From Streptomyces monashensis (lineage in GTDB: Bacteria; Actinomycetota; Actinomycetes; Streptomycetales; Streptomycetaceae): a stretch of DNA of 38,846 bases. The position numbers and the translations under genes are program-made. The stretch lies in contig NZ_MLYO01000120.1 of assembly GCF_001866665.1 (NCBI RefSeq), positions 1 to 38,846 of the forward strand. Reading direction: 5' to 3'. The notes under the pieces are model-generated. The model was not told where the DNA came from and ran no database searches. It saw only the letters and a program-made list of their open reading frames with translations. Shown in pieces: positions 22,257 to 31,032 of the stretch (within the stretch, counting starts at the first letter, position 1; each line of letters opens with the position of its first letter).

Positions 22257-23554
22257 GACGTGGGCGGCATGTCGTGCGGGGCTGGTTCGGGGCCGGGCTC
22301 CTCCGTGCGGTGGGCCGGGTGCGGGGCCGGCTCGCGGCGGCGCCAGTCCTCCGGGATGACCGCGTCGAGGACGTCGTCGACCGTGATGATGCCCAGGATG
22401 CGGTCCTCGTCGTCCACCACCGGGACGGTGAGCAGGTTGTAGTCGGTCATGAGCAGGGCGATGTCCTCGACATCGGTGTCAGGACCGGCCCGGACCGGAT
22501 CACGGTCCGCCACATCGTCCAGGGACGCGGCCGGATCCGCTTGCAGCAACTCCACCAGAGTGACCACACCGAGCAGCCTTTGCTCCTCACCGGCCAGATA
22601 CACGCTGGTCAGCGCCTGGGCTTGCAGGGCCCGCGCCTCACCGGCTGCCCGAAGGGCCTCCGCGACGGTGCTGCCGCCCGGCATGGCGAGGACGTCGAGC
22701 GCCATCAGCCCTCCGGCGCTTGAGGGGTTGAAGCCCATCAGCGTCAGCACCTTGGTGCGCTGCCCGGCGGGAAGCGCATCCAGGACGGGCTCGCGGCGGC
22801 TCTGCGGCAGGTCGTTGAGCGCGTCCGCGGCGTCGTCGGCGCGCATTCGGGCGAGCACCTGGGCGATCTCGGCATCGCTGCGTTCGCCCAGCAGACGAGT
22901 CTGCGAGTCCCGCTCCAGCTCCTCGAACACATCGGCCTCGAGCTCGGGATCGGCGTGAACGGTCTGGAGGATCTCGCGCGACTCGGTGCGGCTCGCCTCC
23001 TCCAGCAGATCGGCGAGGTCCGCGGGCTTCAACCGGCCGAGACGGGCGAACGGCCCCCGTACCCGGGCGGAACGAGCGTGCCCGATCAACGGCTCGAAGG
23101 ACTTCCAGTCCCGCCAGTCGGGCCGGGCGGCACGGCCGCGTAGGCGGCCCCACAGGTGCGGCGGCCTGCGCGTGTCCAGGCAGGTCAGGACCCAGCGGTC
23201 CAGCCGCTGCTCCAGTTCGATGTCGTACGCCCGGACCAGCTCGACATCGGCCACGTCGATGACCCGGTGGCCCAGTACGTCCGACCGCAGCAGCACCTCG
23301 CCCTCGCGCCGTTCGAAGTGGCGCAGGTCCACGCGCGGGCTCGCCAGCGTGATCTGCTCCGCGTCCAGGTCGGCCACCTGCTCGGCGGGCAGGAAGACCT
23401 CGCGTCCGCCTACTCGTGCGACCAGCCCGGTGACCAGCGGATAGTCCCGTCCCCGCAGTCGCACGATGACGTCGGCGAGCCGGCCCACCACCTCGCCGTC
23501 GCCTCCGACCACCGGCGTACGGAGGAGCTGCGCGAGACGTACGACCCGATCCAC
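22253..23554 (-). CDS. Soluble MgtE-like sensor: PRC barrel, MgtE_N, CBS
   Basis: A 433-residue protein without membrane helices. Domains: PRC-barrel-like beta region (about 5-95, RTPVVGGDGEVVGRLADVIV), helical MgtE_N repeats (about 175-270, LKPADLADLLEEA ... DDAADALNDLP), and a CBS pair (about 275-400, LGVVTLVELLQ and ILGIITVDDVLDAVIPED). In MgtE these parts sense cytosolic Mg2+ and close the channel; acidic clusters are plentiful here. The MgtE membrane part is missing and an Nramp-type carrier is encoded immediately after with an ATGA overlap. Inferred role: regulatory subunit of that carrier. Start is GTG 23554. Confidence 0.88.
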   Translation of the reverse strand: MDRVVRLAQLLRTPVVGGDGEVVGRLADVIVRLRGRDYPLVTGLVARVGGREVFLPAEQVADLDAEQITLASPRVDLRHFERREGEVLLRSDVLGHRVIDVADVELVRAYDIELEQRLDRWVLTCLDTRRPPHLWGRLRGRAARPDWRDWKSFEPLIGHARSARVRGPFARLGRLKPADLADLLEEASRTESREILQTVHADPELEADVFEELERDSQTRLLGERSDAEIAQVLARMRADDAADALNDLPQSRREPVLDALPAGQRTKVLTLMGFNPSSAGGLMALDVLAMPGGSTVAEALRAAGEARALQAQALTSVYLAGEEQRLLGVVTLVELLQADPAASLDDVADRDPVRAGPDTDVEDIALLMTDYNLLTVPVVDDEDRILGIITVDDVLDAVIPEDWRRREPAPHPAHRTEEPGPEPAPHDMPPTS

Positions 23555-23679
23555 ACCCCCACGCTAGACACATGCGCACCAAATGGGGCATATGAGGCGG
23601 CTGCGTTTCCCCTTCGAGCCGGTCACGCGGACCTGGCGCCGTGACTGGACGAGGACCGGACGCTGACAGGCACTGACGC

Positions 23680-25098
23680 TTACAGGTACTTCTGGGCGCC
23701 GGGTTCGAGGGTGAGTCGGGCGTCGTCGCGGTCGTAGTCGTACAGCTCGGCGTAGCGGCCCCAGTCGATGGCCGTCTCCAGCTGGTTGCGGGCTTCCTCG
23801 GCGGAGAAGCCGCGGCGGAGCAGGTCGAGGAAGAAGCCCTCGCGCAGGGTGTTGCCGTCGGTGGCGGCCAGAGCCTGAACGATGGCACGAACCAGGGGCG
23901 CGTGCTTGGCGGCGTGGCGGGCGAAGAGCTGCTTGCTGGTGAGGATGTCGGCGGCGACGAACTCCCGGCCGGCGTCGGTGACGGCGATGTCAGCGCCGTC
24001 GACCTGGGCGAGTTCGAGCATGACGGCGGCGTCGACCAGGGGCAGCAGGTCGTCGATCTCGAAGCTCAGCTCGTCGGCGATCTCCGCCAGACCGTCCCTG
24101 CCGCCACGCGCGACGAGGATCTCCAACAGACCGGCGAGCCCGCCGACGCTGACGTCCGGCAGCGGCGTGTTGGTCGGCGTCGGTGCGGGCCGGGCAGCGA
24201 CTACCGCTGCTGCGGGGGCGGCCTCGACGGCTGCCGCGGCAGCTTCTTCGCGGCCGGTGAGGATGTCGTAGACGGTGTCGACGATGGACTCGAAGCGGGG
24301 GCTGTTGCGGTCACGGGGGCGAGGGAGATCGACTGTGAGTTCGGCCTGGATGCGGCCGGGGTTGGAGGACAGCACCAGGATCCGGTCGGCCAGCAGCACC
24401 GCCTCCTCGATATTGTGCGTGACGATCAGGATCGACTTCACCGGGGCCTCGTTCCCCTCCCACAGGCCGACCAGCTCGTTGCGCAGGTTCTCCGCGGTCA
24501 GCACGTCCAGGGCCGAGAAGGGCTCGTCCATCAGCAGCGCGTCCGGCTCCACGACGATGCCGCGCGCGAAGCCGACCCGCTGGCGCATACCGCCGGACAG
24601 CTCCTTGGGGTAGGCGGACTCGAAGCCGTCCAGGCCGATCAGGTCGATCGCTTTCAGCGCGCGCTCGCGGCGCTCCGCCTCGCCGACGCCCTGGGCCTTC
24701 AGCCCGAGTTCGACGTTCTGCTGCACGGTCAGCCACGGCAGCAGCGCGAAGGACTGGAAGACCATCGCCACCCCGGGGTTGGCGCCGGTCAGCGGGGTGC
24801 CGCGATAGGAGACAGTGCCGCTGGACGGGGCGATCAGCCCGGCCACGCAGCGCAGCAGCGTGGACTTGCCGGAGCCGGACTTGCCCAGCAGGGCGACGAT
24901 CTCGCCCTCGGCCAGGGCGAAACTGATGTCGTCCAGCACCGGCAAAGCCCGCCCGTCCGGCGTCGTGAACGTCTTGGTCACCGAATCGGCCTCCACGATC
25001 ACCGCGCCGGCCGGACGGGGTACAGAGGTGAGGGGCTGGCTGCTGGTCACGGGTCCTGCCTCGGGAAACGGGGAGCGAACAGGGAGGTCGGGAGTCAC
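23680..25098 (-). CDS. ABC transporter ATPase with AAA-associated C-terminal domain
   Basis: A 472-residue protein. Walker A GKSGSGKS (72-79), Q-loop at Gln115, signature LSGGMRQ (167-173), Walker B LLMDEP (188-193) and the H-loop His (VTHNIEEA, near 226) are complete. This is the nitrate/sulfonate/taurine branch. An Ala/Pro linker (about 285-315) joins a C-terminal winged-helix-like domain (LAEIADELSFEIDDLLPLVD ... RGFSAEEARNQLETAIDWGR) known as the AAA-associated domain. The start GTG overlaps the permease stop (GTGA). No substrate-binding protein gene is adjacent. Substrate unknown; its place beside the MgtE/Nramp pair hints at ion uptake. Confidence 0.88.
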   Translation of the reverse strand: MTPDLPVRSPFPEAGPVTSSQPLTSVPRPAGAVIVEADSVTKTFTTPDGRALPVLDDISFALAEGEIVALLGKSGSGKSTLLRCVAGLIAPSSGTVSYRGTPLTGANPGVAMVFQSFALLPWLTVQQNVELGLKAQGVGEAERRERALKAIDLIGLDGFESAYPKELSGGMRQRVGFARGIVVEPDALLMDEPFSALDVLTAENLRNELVGLWEGNEAPVKSILIVTHNIEEAVLLADRILVLSSNPGRIQAELTVDLPRPRDRNSPRFESIVDTVYDILTGREEAAAAAVEAAPAAAVVAARPAPTPTNTPLPDVSVGGLAGLLEILVARGGRDGLAEIADELSFEIDDLLPLVDAAVMLELAQVDGADIAVTDAGREFVAADILTSKQLFARHAAKHAPLVRAIVQALAATDGNTLREGFFLDLLRRGFSAEEARNQLETAIDWGRYAELYDYDRDDARLTLEPGAQKYL

Positions 25099-26831
25099 AG
25101 GGCGAAGCGGGTCTCGGCGAGGCCGTACAGGCGGCGCCAGAAAAGCCGGTTGGCGGCCACCACGTACAGGCTCATCACGCTGATGCCGACGAGGATCTTC
25201 GGAAAGTCACCGGTGGCGGTGGCCTGGGTGATGTAGGCGCCGAGCCCGGTTGCGCTCAGGTGATGGTGACCGTAGTCGACGACCTCGGCGACGATCGAGG
25301 CGTTCCAGGCGCCGCCCGCCGCGGTGATCCCGCCGGTCACGTACGACGGGAAGATCGCCGGCAGGATGAAGTAACGCCACTTGAGCCAGCCGCCGACCTT
25401 GTAGTTGGTCATAGCCTCGCGCAGGTCGGAGGGGATCGCGGAGGCTCCGGCGATGACGTTGAACAGGATGTACCACTGCGCGCCCAGCGCCATCAGCAGG
25501 ACCGCGCCGAAGTTCAGGGAGATGCCCAGCGCCACGAACGCCGCGGTGGCGAAGGGGAAGAGGAAGTTCGCCGGGAAGCTGGCCAGCACCTGCACCACTG
25601 GCTGCGCGAACCGGGTCACCTTGGGGTTCATGCCGATCCACACCCCGACCGGCACCCACACCACCGTGGCCACGGCCGTCAGGACCACCACCCGGCCGAA
25701 GGTCGCCGCTCCCAGGGCGAGCGCGTGCCCGAACGCGCCGAGACCGATCGTGGAGTTCACATAGCCGAACGCCTTCCACGCCCCGTAGACGACCAGCACA
25801 CTGATCACCCCGGCGAAGAACACATCACCCGTGCGTTCCCGAACCGGCGAGACGCCGATGGGATGCTCGGCCAGGCCGAACGGCCGCGTCGCCCGGTCCA
25901 GCCACCGCCCCGCCGGCTTCAACGGGCGCCCGATCAGGTGCGGCACCTGCGAGCGCCGCAGGAAGTCCAGCACCAGACTGCGCGGACGCTCGGCGGCCTC
26001 GGACTCCTCCACCCGGAAACGGTCCGTCCAGGCGACCATGGGCCGCCAGAACAGCACGTTCACCCCGATCACCATCACCACCATCACCGCGATGGCGATG
26101 CCCACCTTGCTCAGGTCGCCCTGCGCGATCGCGGCAGCGGCATAGGACCCTATGCCGGGCAGGGCGTAGGTGTGGTTCAGCACCGAGATGGACTCGGAGG
26201 CGGCCAGGAAGAACCAGGCGCCACCGAAGCTCATCATCCCGTTCCACACCAGCGGGATCATCCCGCCCGGCACGTCCAGCTGCCAGAACCGCTCCCACTT
26301 CGTCAGCCTCAGCACCCGCGCCGCCTCGTCCAGTTCCCTCGGCTGGGACATGAGCGAGTAGTAGAAGGCGAAGGTCATGTTCCACGCCATCGCCGTGAAG
26401 ATCGCGAAGATTGAGGCGCACTCAAGGCCCAGCTCGGAGCCGGGAAAGAGGTTGATGAACGCGGTCACCGTCACCGACAGGAAGCCCAGCACCGGCACCG
26501 ACTGGAGGATGTCCAGGACGGGCAGCAGCACCTTCTCCGCCCGCTTGAGCCGGGCCGCCGCGGTGGCGTAGACGAAGGTGAACACGACCGACACCACGAG
26601 CGCGGCGAACATCCGCACCAGCGAGCGCACCGCGTAGTACGGCAGGTTCGAAGGATCGGTCGACACTGTGGACGGCGCGGTTTTCGGCAGGAACGGCGCG
26701 TTCAGCGAGGGCGCGAGCCTCAGCAGCCCGTACAGCAGCGCCACCAGCGCGGCACCGACCACCACGTCCACCCACCGCAACCCGGGCCGCCGCCACACAC
26801 CCCGCGAGGGGAAACCGCCTGTCTCTGCCAC
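25095..26831 (-). CDS. Double-length ABC transporter permease
   Basis: About 578 residues from GTG 26831 (GAAAGG seven bases upstream); the frame stays open to 26957, but that extension looks non-coding. Two BPD_transp_1 permease domains are fused: each has an EAA-type loop, ELDEAARVLRLTKWERFWQL in the first and DLREAMTNYKVGGWLKWRYF in the second. They would contact two copies of the ATPase encoded next. About 12 membrane helices. The family (with AAA-associated ATPases) lacks an experimentally known substrate to my knowledge. Confidence 0.85.
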   Translation of the reverse strand: MAETGGFPSRGVWRRPGLRWVDVVVGAALVALLYGLLRLAPSLNAPFLPKTAPSTVSTDPSNLPYYAVRSLVRMFAALVVSVVFTFVYATAAARLKRAEKVLLPVLDILQSVPVLGFLSVTVTAFINLFPGSELGLECASIFAIFTAMAWNMTFAFYYSLMSQPRELDEAARVLRLTKWERFWQLDVPGGMIPLVWNGMMSFGGAWFFLAASESISVLNHTYALPGIGSYAAAAIAQGDLSKVGIAIAVMVVMVIGVNVLFWRPMVAWTDRFRVEESEAAERPRSLVLDFLRRSQVPHLIGRPLKPAGRWLDRATRPFGLAEHPIGVSPVRERTGDVFFAGVISVLVVYGAWKAFGYVNSTIGLGAFGHALALGAATFGRVVVLTAVATVVWVPVGVWIGMNPKVTRFAQPVVQVLASFPANFLFPFATAAFVALGISLNFGAVLLMALGAQWYILFNVIAGASAIPSDLREAMTNYKVGGWLKWRYFILPAIFPSYVTGGITAAGGAWNASIVAEVVDYGHHHLSATGLGAYITQATATGDFPKILVGISVMSLYVVAANRLFWRRLYGLAETRFAL

Positions 26832-26890
26832 CGGGCTGCCTTTCGTCACGGCGTACGCGAGGCCAGCAAACACCAAGCCTCCCAAAGCGC

Positions 26891-26919
26891 GCGTTACGTC
26901 ACAATGGCCGATGGGTGAA
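26891..26919 (-). promoter_or_regulatory. Putative promoter of the ABC operon
   Basis: On the reverse strand TTCACC and TAACGC are separated by 17 bases and lie about 60 bases before the preferred permease start. The match to the actinobacterial consensus is moderate. I found no M-box here. Confidence 0.35.
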
Positions 26920-26984
26920 GCTCCACCTATTGGCGGCGAGCACTGACCCACGACCACCGACCTCGCTTTCCCAGTTCACCGAAC

Positions 26985-27600
26985 ACTGCCCGGTGGCTCA
27001 TTCGGCCCCTGCGCGAGGACCTGGAGGCCGAGCCAGAGCAACTGGCCAAGGGCACTTCGCGGTGCTGCACACAATCGCCGACCACGTCGTGGACGACTAC
27101 GTAACCGTCACCGACGCCGTCCAGGAGGACTTGGACGAGGTCGAGGCCGAGGTCTTCTCCCTGAAGACCCGGCCAGACCGCCGACGCCGGCCGCATCTAC
27201 CAGCTCAAGCACGAACTGCCGGAGCTCAAAAGAGCCGTGGTATCTCTCGGCCGCACCCCTGGAAAGGGCCGCCACCATCCCGCTACGCGCCGTCGCCCCC
27301 CGATACGCGCCTGCGTCCGCGACCTCGCCGACCACCAGACCCGCAGCACCGATCAGATCACCGGCTTCGGCCCACTGATCAACTCCATCCTTCAGGCCCA
27401 CCTCGCCGACATCGCCGTCGCCCAGAACCCAGATGCCCGCAAGATCACCGCCTGGGCCGCGCTCACCGCTTACCTACCACGGTGTGCGGCATCTACGGCA
27501 TGGACTTCGCCGTGCCAGAACTCCGCCGGCACTTCGGCTATCCGCTCGTCCTCGGTGTCATAGCCACCTCCTCCATCGAGGCTTCACGCCCAGCGGCTGT
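26985..27600 (+). pseudogene. corA: CorA magnesium/cobalt transporter, frameshifted
   Basis: Forward-strand pieces in different frames align with the middle and end of CorA: PLREDLEAEPEQLAKG, VLHTIADHVVDDYVTVTDAV, EDLDEVEAEVFS, RIYQLKHELPELKRAVVSL, then VCGIYGMDFAVPELRRHFGY. The diagnostic GMN loop is GMD here. The N-terminal domain and most of the first membrane helix are missing and there are three or more frame changes. It is a decayed third type of magnesium transporter in the same island. Confidence 0.85.
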
Positions 27601-27691
27601 CTCTGACACCGGCCACAGCACCCGGGCACGCGGCGTGGAAACAGGGTCGATCGATGGGATCCAAGGAACGGAGTCTTCGCAGGTCAGCACT

Positions 27692-28207
27692 TCATTTCCC
27701 GGGCGTCTGTCCGGCAGAGCCAGCCCTCGGAGGCGGCACCCCTGTGGACTCGTCGTGACCGTCCCGGAAGACCATTTCACGACGCCTGGCTTCAGCAGCG
27801 TCGACGATCATGTGTGCTGCCTCCACGGGGAGAGCCAGGTTCCTCCCCAGCCATTCGGCGCTCACCCCATGGGTATGGGTGGCCAGGACCCACGCCGCGT
27901 AAAGCCGATCCGAGGACGGCGCGTCCTCGGCCTTGAAGGCTGCTCGCACCGCCTCCTCCGGGAAGCCGTCCAGAGTATGGGGGGTGAACCAGGACGCGTC
28001 GACCGGCTCAGTGCCCCTGCCCCACGGACGCCTGAACGACCGGAAATGAGCCTGCCGTGCCCTCGTGCCGACGATCAGGACGACAAAAGCGACCAAGACC
28101 ACGACAGCAGCCACGCCGATGCGATCGGCAGCGGGGATCCTCGTCCACACCGGCGGCAGAAAAGCCACCGTGCGGCCGCCGTGGTCAGGATTGAGCAGGA
28201 TCCACAT
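27692..28207 (-). CDS. One-helix membrane protein with family A module
   Basis: A 171-residue protein from ATG 28207 with GGGAGG five bases upstream. One membrane helix (about 30-47), a basic stretch, then ASWFTPHTLDGFPEEAVRAA, LYAAWVLATHTHGVSAEWLG and LALPVEAAHMIVDAA, the same module as in the 19868 product. The C-terminal ~30 residues look disordered. It lies beyond the corA pseudogene and marks the right end of the magnesium island. Unknown function. Confidence 0.7.
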   Translation of the reverse strand: MWILLNPDHGGRTVAFLPPVWTRIPAADRIGVAAVVVLVAFVVLIVGTRARQAHFRSFRRPWGRGTEPVDASWFTPHTLDGFPEEAVRAAFKAEDAPSSDRLYAAWVLATHTHGVSAEWLGRNLALPVEAAHMIVDAAEARRREMVFRDGHDESTGVPPPRAGSAGQTPGK

Positions 28208-28273
28208 CAGTGCCTCCCAGCAGCACCATCCTCGCGCAGCATCCGGCAGCCGACGAGCAAGCCGGGCAGCCTC

Positions 28274-28615
28274 CTACGGGATCCATACGCCGCTGCGCCA
28301 TGGCCGCGAGCGACCGCACGCCCGGGCGGCCAGCGACCGTACGGGTTCTTTCCGGGTCCCGATGCAGAGACCGGCGGCGTCTCGACCCGGGCCCTCGGTG
28401 ACAACCGGCGGGCCGCCGCTGTGGGAGCGCACGATCCGGGCGGTCTCCGGCATGGCCAGGCCCTGGGCGTCGACCAGCCCGCCTGCTACGGCGAGGCCGG
28501 CATTGGTCTGCTTCATGAACTGGATGTGGGCCTGGATCTCCTCGGGCTTCCACTCGTCGAGCTTGGGGAAGTCGACGTTCTTCTCGCTGAACTGCATCAG
28601 CAGCATATACTTCAC
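28274..28615 (-). pseudogene. YCII/DGPF-domain protein, C-terminus lost by frameshift
   Basis: From GTG 28615 (GAGGAG upstream) the product starts KYMLLMQFSEKNVDFPKLDE and has GGLVDAQGLAMPETARIVR and PPVVTEGP, typical of YCII-related (DGPF) proteins. After GP the usual F-xETKE...GYY segment is missing and the frame runs into Arg-rich nonsense. About half the fold remains. Function of the family is poorly known. Confidence 0.65.
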
Positions 28616-28820
28616 GGTCCTGCTCCTCGTTCGTCGTGCCGCCCCGGGCGGGGCTCTCACGGGTAGGTAGAAGCACTCCCGGCGTTTTCGACATCCTCGG
28701 CGAGAATCCGCGAATGACTTAGCGGTCACCCCAAGGGGGACGAGACCGCAGCGGCCCCGCGACGGGTCTCCCTCGCCTGTGCTGACCACCCAGGCGTGGT
28801 TTCCGAGACGCAGCTGCAAG

Positions 28821-28946
28821 GTCGCCTATCTGCCGGGCCTGGCGATGCGCCGGATCGCCGACCTCTACCCCGGCGAGGCAATGACCCACGGGAAGGACGC
28901 CGCGGCCATCGCGGACGCCACCCGCACCATGCCCCACACCCTGCAC
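28821..28946 (+). pseudogene. IS110 transposase internal fragment
   Basis: VAYLPGLAMRRIADLYPGEA, followed by AAAIADATRTMPHTLH, is the segment of IS110-family transposases with the central Asp/Glu residues, though the usual KTDARDA is THGKDA. Neither start nor end of the gene is present. The rest of 28,616-29,192 shows no gene. Confidence 0.65.
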
Positions 28947-29192
28947 GGCGGGTACGCGCCAGGTGATCGACGCCATCAGGTGGCGGCATGCGGTCGACTC
29001 CGCTGTGGGCGGCGCGATAGGCGGCGGGGCGGAACGGCGGCGCGGGGTCCTCATGGCCCCAAGGGGTGCCCTGATCGGCCCAGTTGCACGAGTCCGTCCG
29101 TGGCGCACGATCAAGGAGAGACGTCGGGAACCGTCGGAACAAGGGGTCCGAACAGGAACCGGTGATCGCAGGGCGCCGGGCGAGGAGTGACG

Positions 29193-30107
29193 ATGCGGGT
29201 CCATGTGGGGAACACCCGGGTCCGCGCTTCCTGGCTCGGCGCCGTCGTAGGGACGATCGGCGGGCTTGCCTACAGCTCGTTCCTGCTGGAAGGCTTCTTC
29301 CGCACGGGCCTCAACCCGCTGCACTCCTACGTCAGTGAGTCGTCCGTCGCGGGCAGGCCGTACGCGTTCCTCTTCCGCACCGGCGACATCGCCGCAGGCT
29401 GCGGCCTCCTGGTCCTGGCTATGGCCCTGGCCCGGCGGTTGCCGGCCAGGTGCCCGCGCGCCGGCCGATGCCTGGCTCTGGCTGTCACCACGGCAGCCTC
29501 GATCACCGATGGCGTGTGGCCCATGCCCTGCGCCCCGTCCGTCGACCCGGTCTGCCGTGCGGCAGACAGCGCCGACCTGGGCCAGCAGCTCCGCCAGGTC
29601 CACACTCTGTCGAGCCTGACGGAGTTCACCGGCGTGATCCTCGCCATGCTCCTTCTGAGCACGGTCCTTCACCGCACCGGCCACCGCCGCCTGGCCCGGT
29701 GGAGTCTCGTCGCAGGCATCCTCGCCGCCGCACTCGGGGCGCTGGAGATCGCCATGGTGCTCACCGGAGTCCGCTGGGTCGGCCTACCCGAACGCGCACA
29801 GGTCCTGCTCGTCTCGGCCTGGTGCACCGCCATGGCACGCTTCCTTGTGCACGCACCCCCTGCCTCGGCACCCCCGGCGCGATGCGGCGGACGCGGCCAT
29901 GCGGGGAGATTGCCTGACGCGCACCGTGCGCTGGCGGCATCACGCCGGCCCCCCGCGAGCCAGAAGCCGACGTCGAGCGCATGCGCTGGTCTCCATCCCA
30001 CCCCGCGCGCCGCGCCGACGGCGGTTCTACTGCGCGGATCCGGCACCGGCGTGCAGGTTCCGGATCCGCTCCTGCTGTTCCTTTGTGAGTCCGCACAGGT
30101 CGAGTGA
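29193..30107 (+). CDS. DUF998-type membrane protein, altered C-terminus
   Basis: ATG 29193 has GAGGAG upstream. The first ~215 residues contain six predicted membrane helices and an opening typical of DUF998 proteins (AYSSFLLEGFFRTGLNPLHS followed by YVSE). The remaining ~90 residues are Ala/Pro/Arg-rich, not membrane-like, and the last 81 bases are antisense to the gene at 30027. A frameshift near 29870 or loss of the native stop is likely. Function unknown. Confidence 0.65.
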   Translation: MRVHVGNTRVRASWLGAVVGTIGGLAYSSFLLEGFFRTGLNPLHSYVSESSVAGRPYAFLFRTGDIAAGCGLLVLAMALARRLPARCPRAGRCLALAVTTAASITDGVWPMPCAPSVDPVCRAADSADLGQQLRQVHTLSSLTEFTGVILAMLLLSTVLHRTGHRRLARWSLVAGILAAALGALEIAMVLTGVRWVGLPERAQVLLVSAWCTAMARFLVHAPPASAPPARCGGRGHAGRLPDAHRALAASRRPPASQKPTSSACAGLHPTPRAAPTAVLLRGSGTGVQVPDPLLLFLCESAQVE

Positions 30108-30422
30108 GCCGGTGTCACCGGCCAGCTCACCGCACAGCACGAGGTTGCCGAACCAGGGCTGTTCCGGCGCGCCGAGCGCCGTCATGACGCGCTTGGCCGT
30201 CTCGTTCGGCGCGTAGCTCTCCGGGTGGCGTGCGGAGCAGGCGGCGGTGTAGCCGCGCATCCCGTGTGCTCCGTGCCGTGAGGGCATGGTGAGGGTGAAG
30301 CCTGAGAAGACACCGAAGTGCGGGTCGACATCGGCCCACATCCGGGCGGAGGGCACCCCCCGCTTGAAGGCCAGGCTGCCTTCCGGAGCGATGAGCGCAT
30401 AGGTGTTCGTGTCCACGCTCAT
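30027..30422 (-). CDS. Conserved hypothetical protein, possibly DUF3846-like
   Basis: A 131-residue protein starting at ATG 30422 (weak site). It reads SVDTNTYALIAPEGSLAFKR, SFAPNETAKR-type centre and WFGNLVLCGELAGDTGSLDL, then CGLTKEQQERIRNLH. The closing layout resembles DUF3846 proteins of actinobacterial mobile elements, but I am unsure. Contains several Cys. The open frame extends upstream, without protein-like content. Confidence 0.5.
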   Translation of the reverse strand: MSVDTNTYALIAPEGSLAFKRGVPSARMWADVDPHFGVFSGFTLTMPSRHGAHGMRGYTAACSARHPESYAPNETAKRVMTALGAPEQPWFGNLVLCGELAGDTGSLDLCGLTKEQQERIRNLHAGAGSAQ

Positions 30423-31032
30423 CACCAACGCGGCAGCCGGGCATCCGCAACGCCCGCCCAACGCATGACCACCCCGAAACGCCGCATGAACGAGCGGAAG
30501 CAGAGCCTCGAGCGCGGCGACGTGCCGGGCGCGCTCGTAGCCCCGATACTGGAACCCCGCCGGTCCGTGTCTCCCCCGTCGCGGGCCGGCGGCCTTGAAA
30601 CGCTGGCCGGTTTCCGCTCCCCTGAACCGCCCGGCCCTCACCCCTCGTCGAGCGTGATGTCCTGCTCCTGGACGGCGTCGAAGGCCGGCGTCAACAGCTG
30701 GCCGTTGGACGGCGCTGAGCGTGCCAGCGGCCGCACGACGGGCTGCGACCCCGGTCGGGTAAGCGGTGCTCTGTCCCGCTGCGCCGGCCAAGACGACACG
30801 GCCTCGCGCTCGCGTCGCGCGGCCGAGGTCACGGCGGCGGCCTGCGCGGCGTTGCGCCGGGCAACGGTCCGCCCCGCCGGGCGGGTCGAGAACACGCAGG
30901 ACACGAACAGCCTGCTCCCCCACAGCACGCAGCAGGTGCTCCAGCGATCCGATGGGCAGCACGCGCGTTCCTTCCACACAAAGCCGTCCCGCTGTGGCGG
31001 GCCGACGGCACGAACTCCGGCGTGATCGGGTT
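30423..31032. other. No intact gene; possible reverse-strand remnant
   Basis: About 600 bases. A reverse frame near 30850-30977 (VEGTRVLPIGSLEHLLRAVG) has a Leu-rich helix-like look but no clear start or family, and another reverse frame reads RTVARRNAAQAAAVTSAARR. I could not build a gene. It may be decayed plasmid- or phage-like DNA. Confidence 0.3.

Noticed and set aside
26831..26957. Extended N-terminus of the ABC permease from 26957
   Set aside because: The extra 42 residues have no protein-like or membrane start, while GTG 26831 has a ribosome binding site.
26880..26990. Riboswitch upstream of the ABC permease
   Set aside because: GGTGGAGCTTCACC-like pieces recall M-box words, but no ordered set of conserved blocks can be found.
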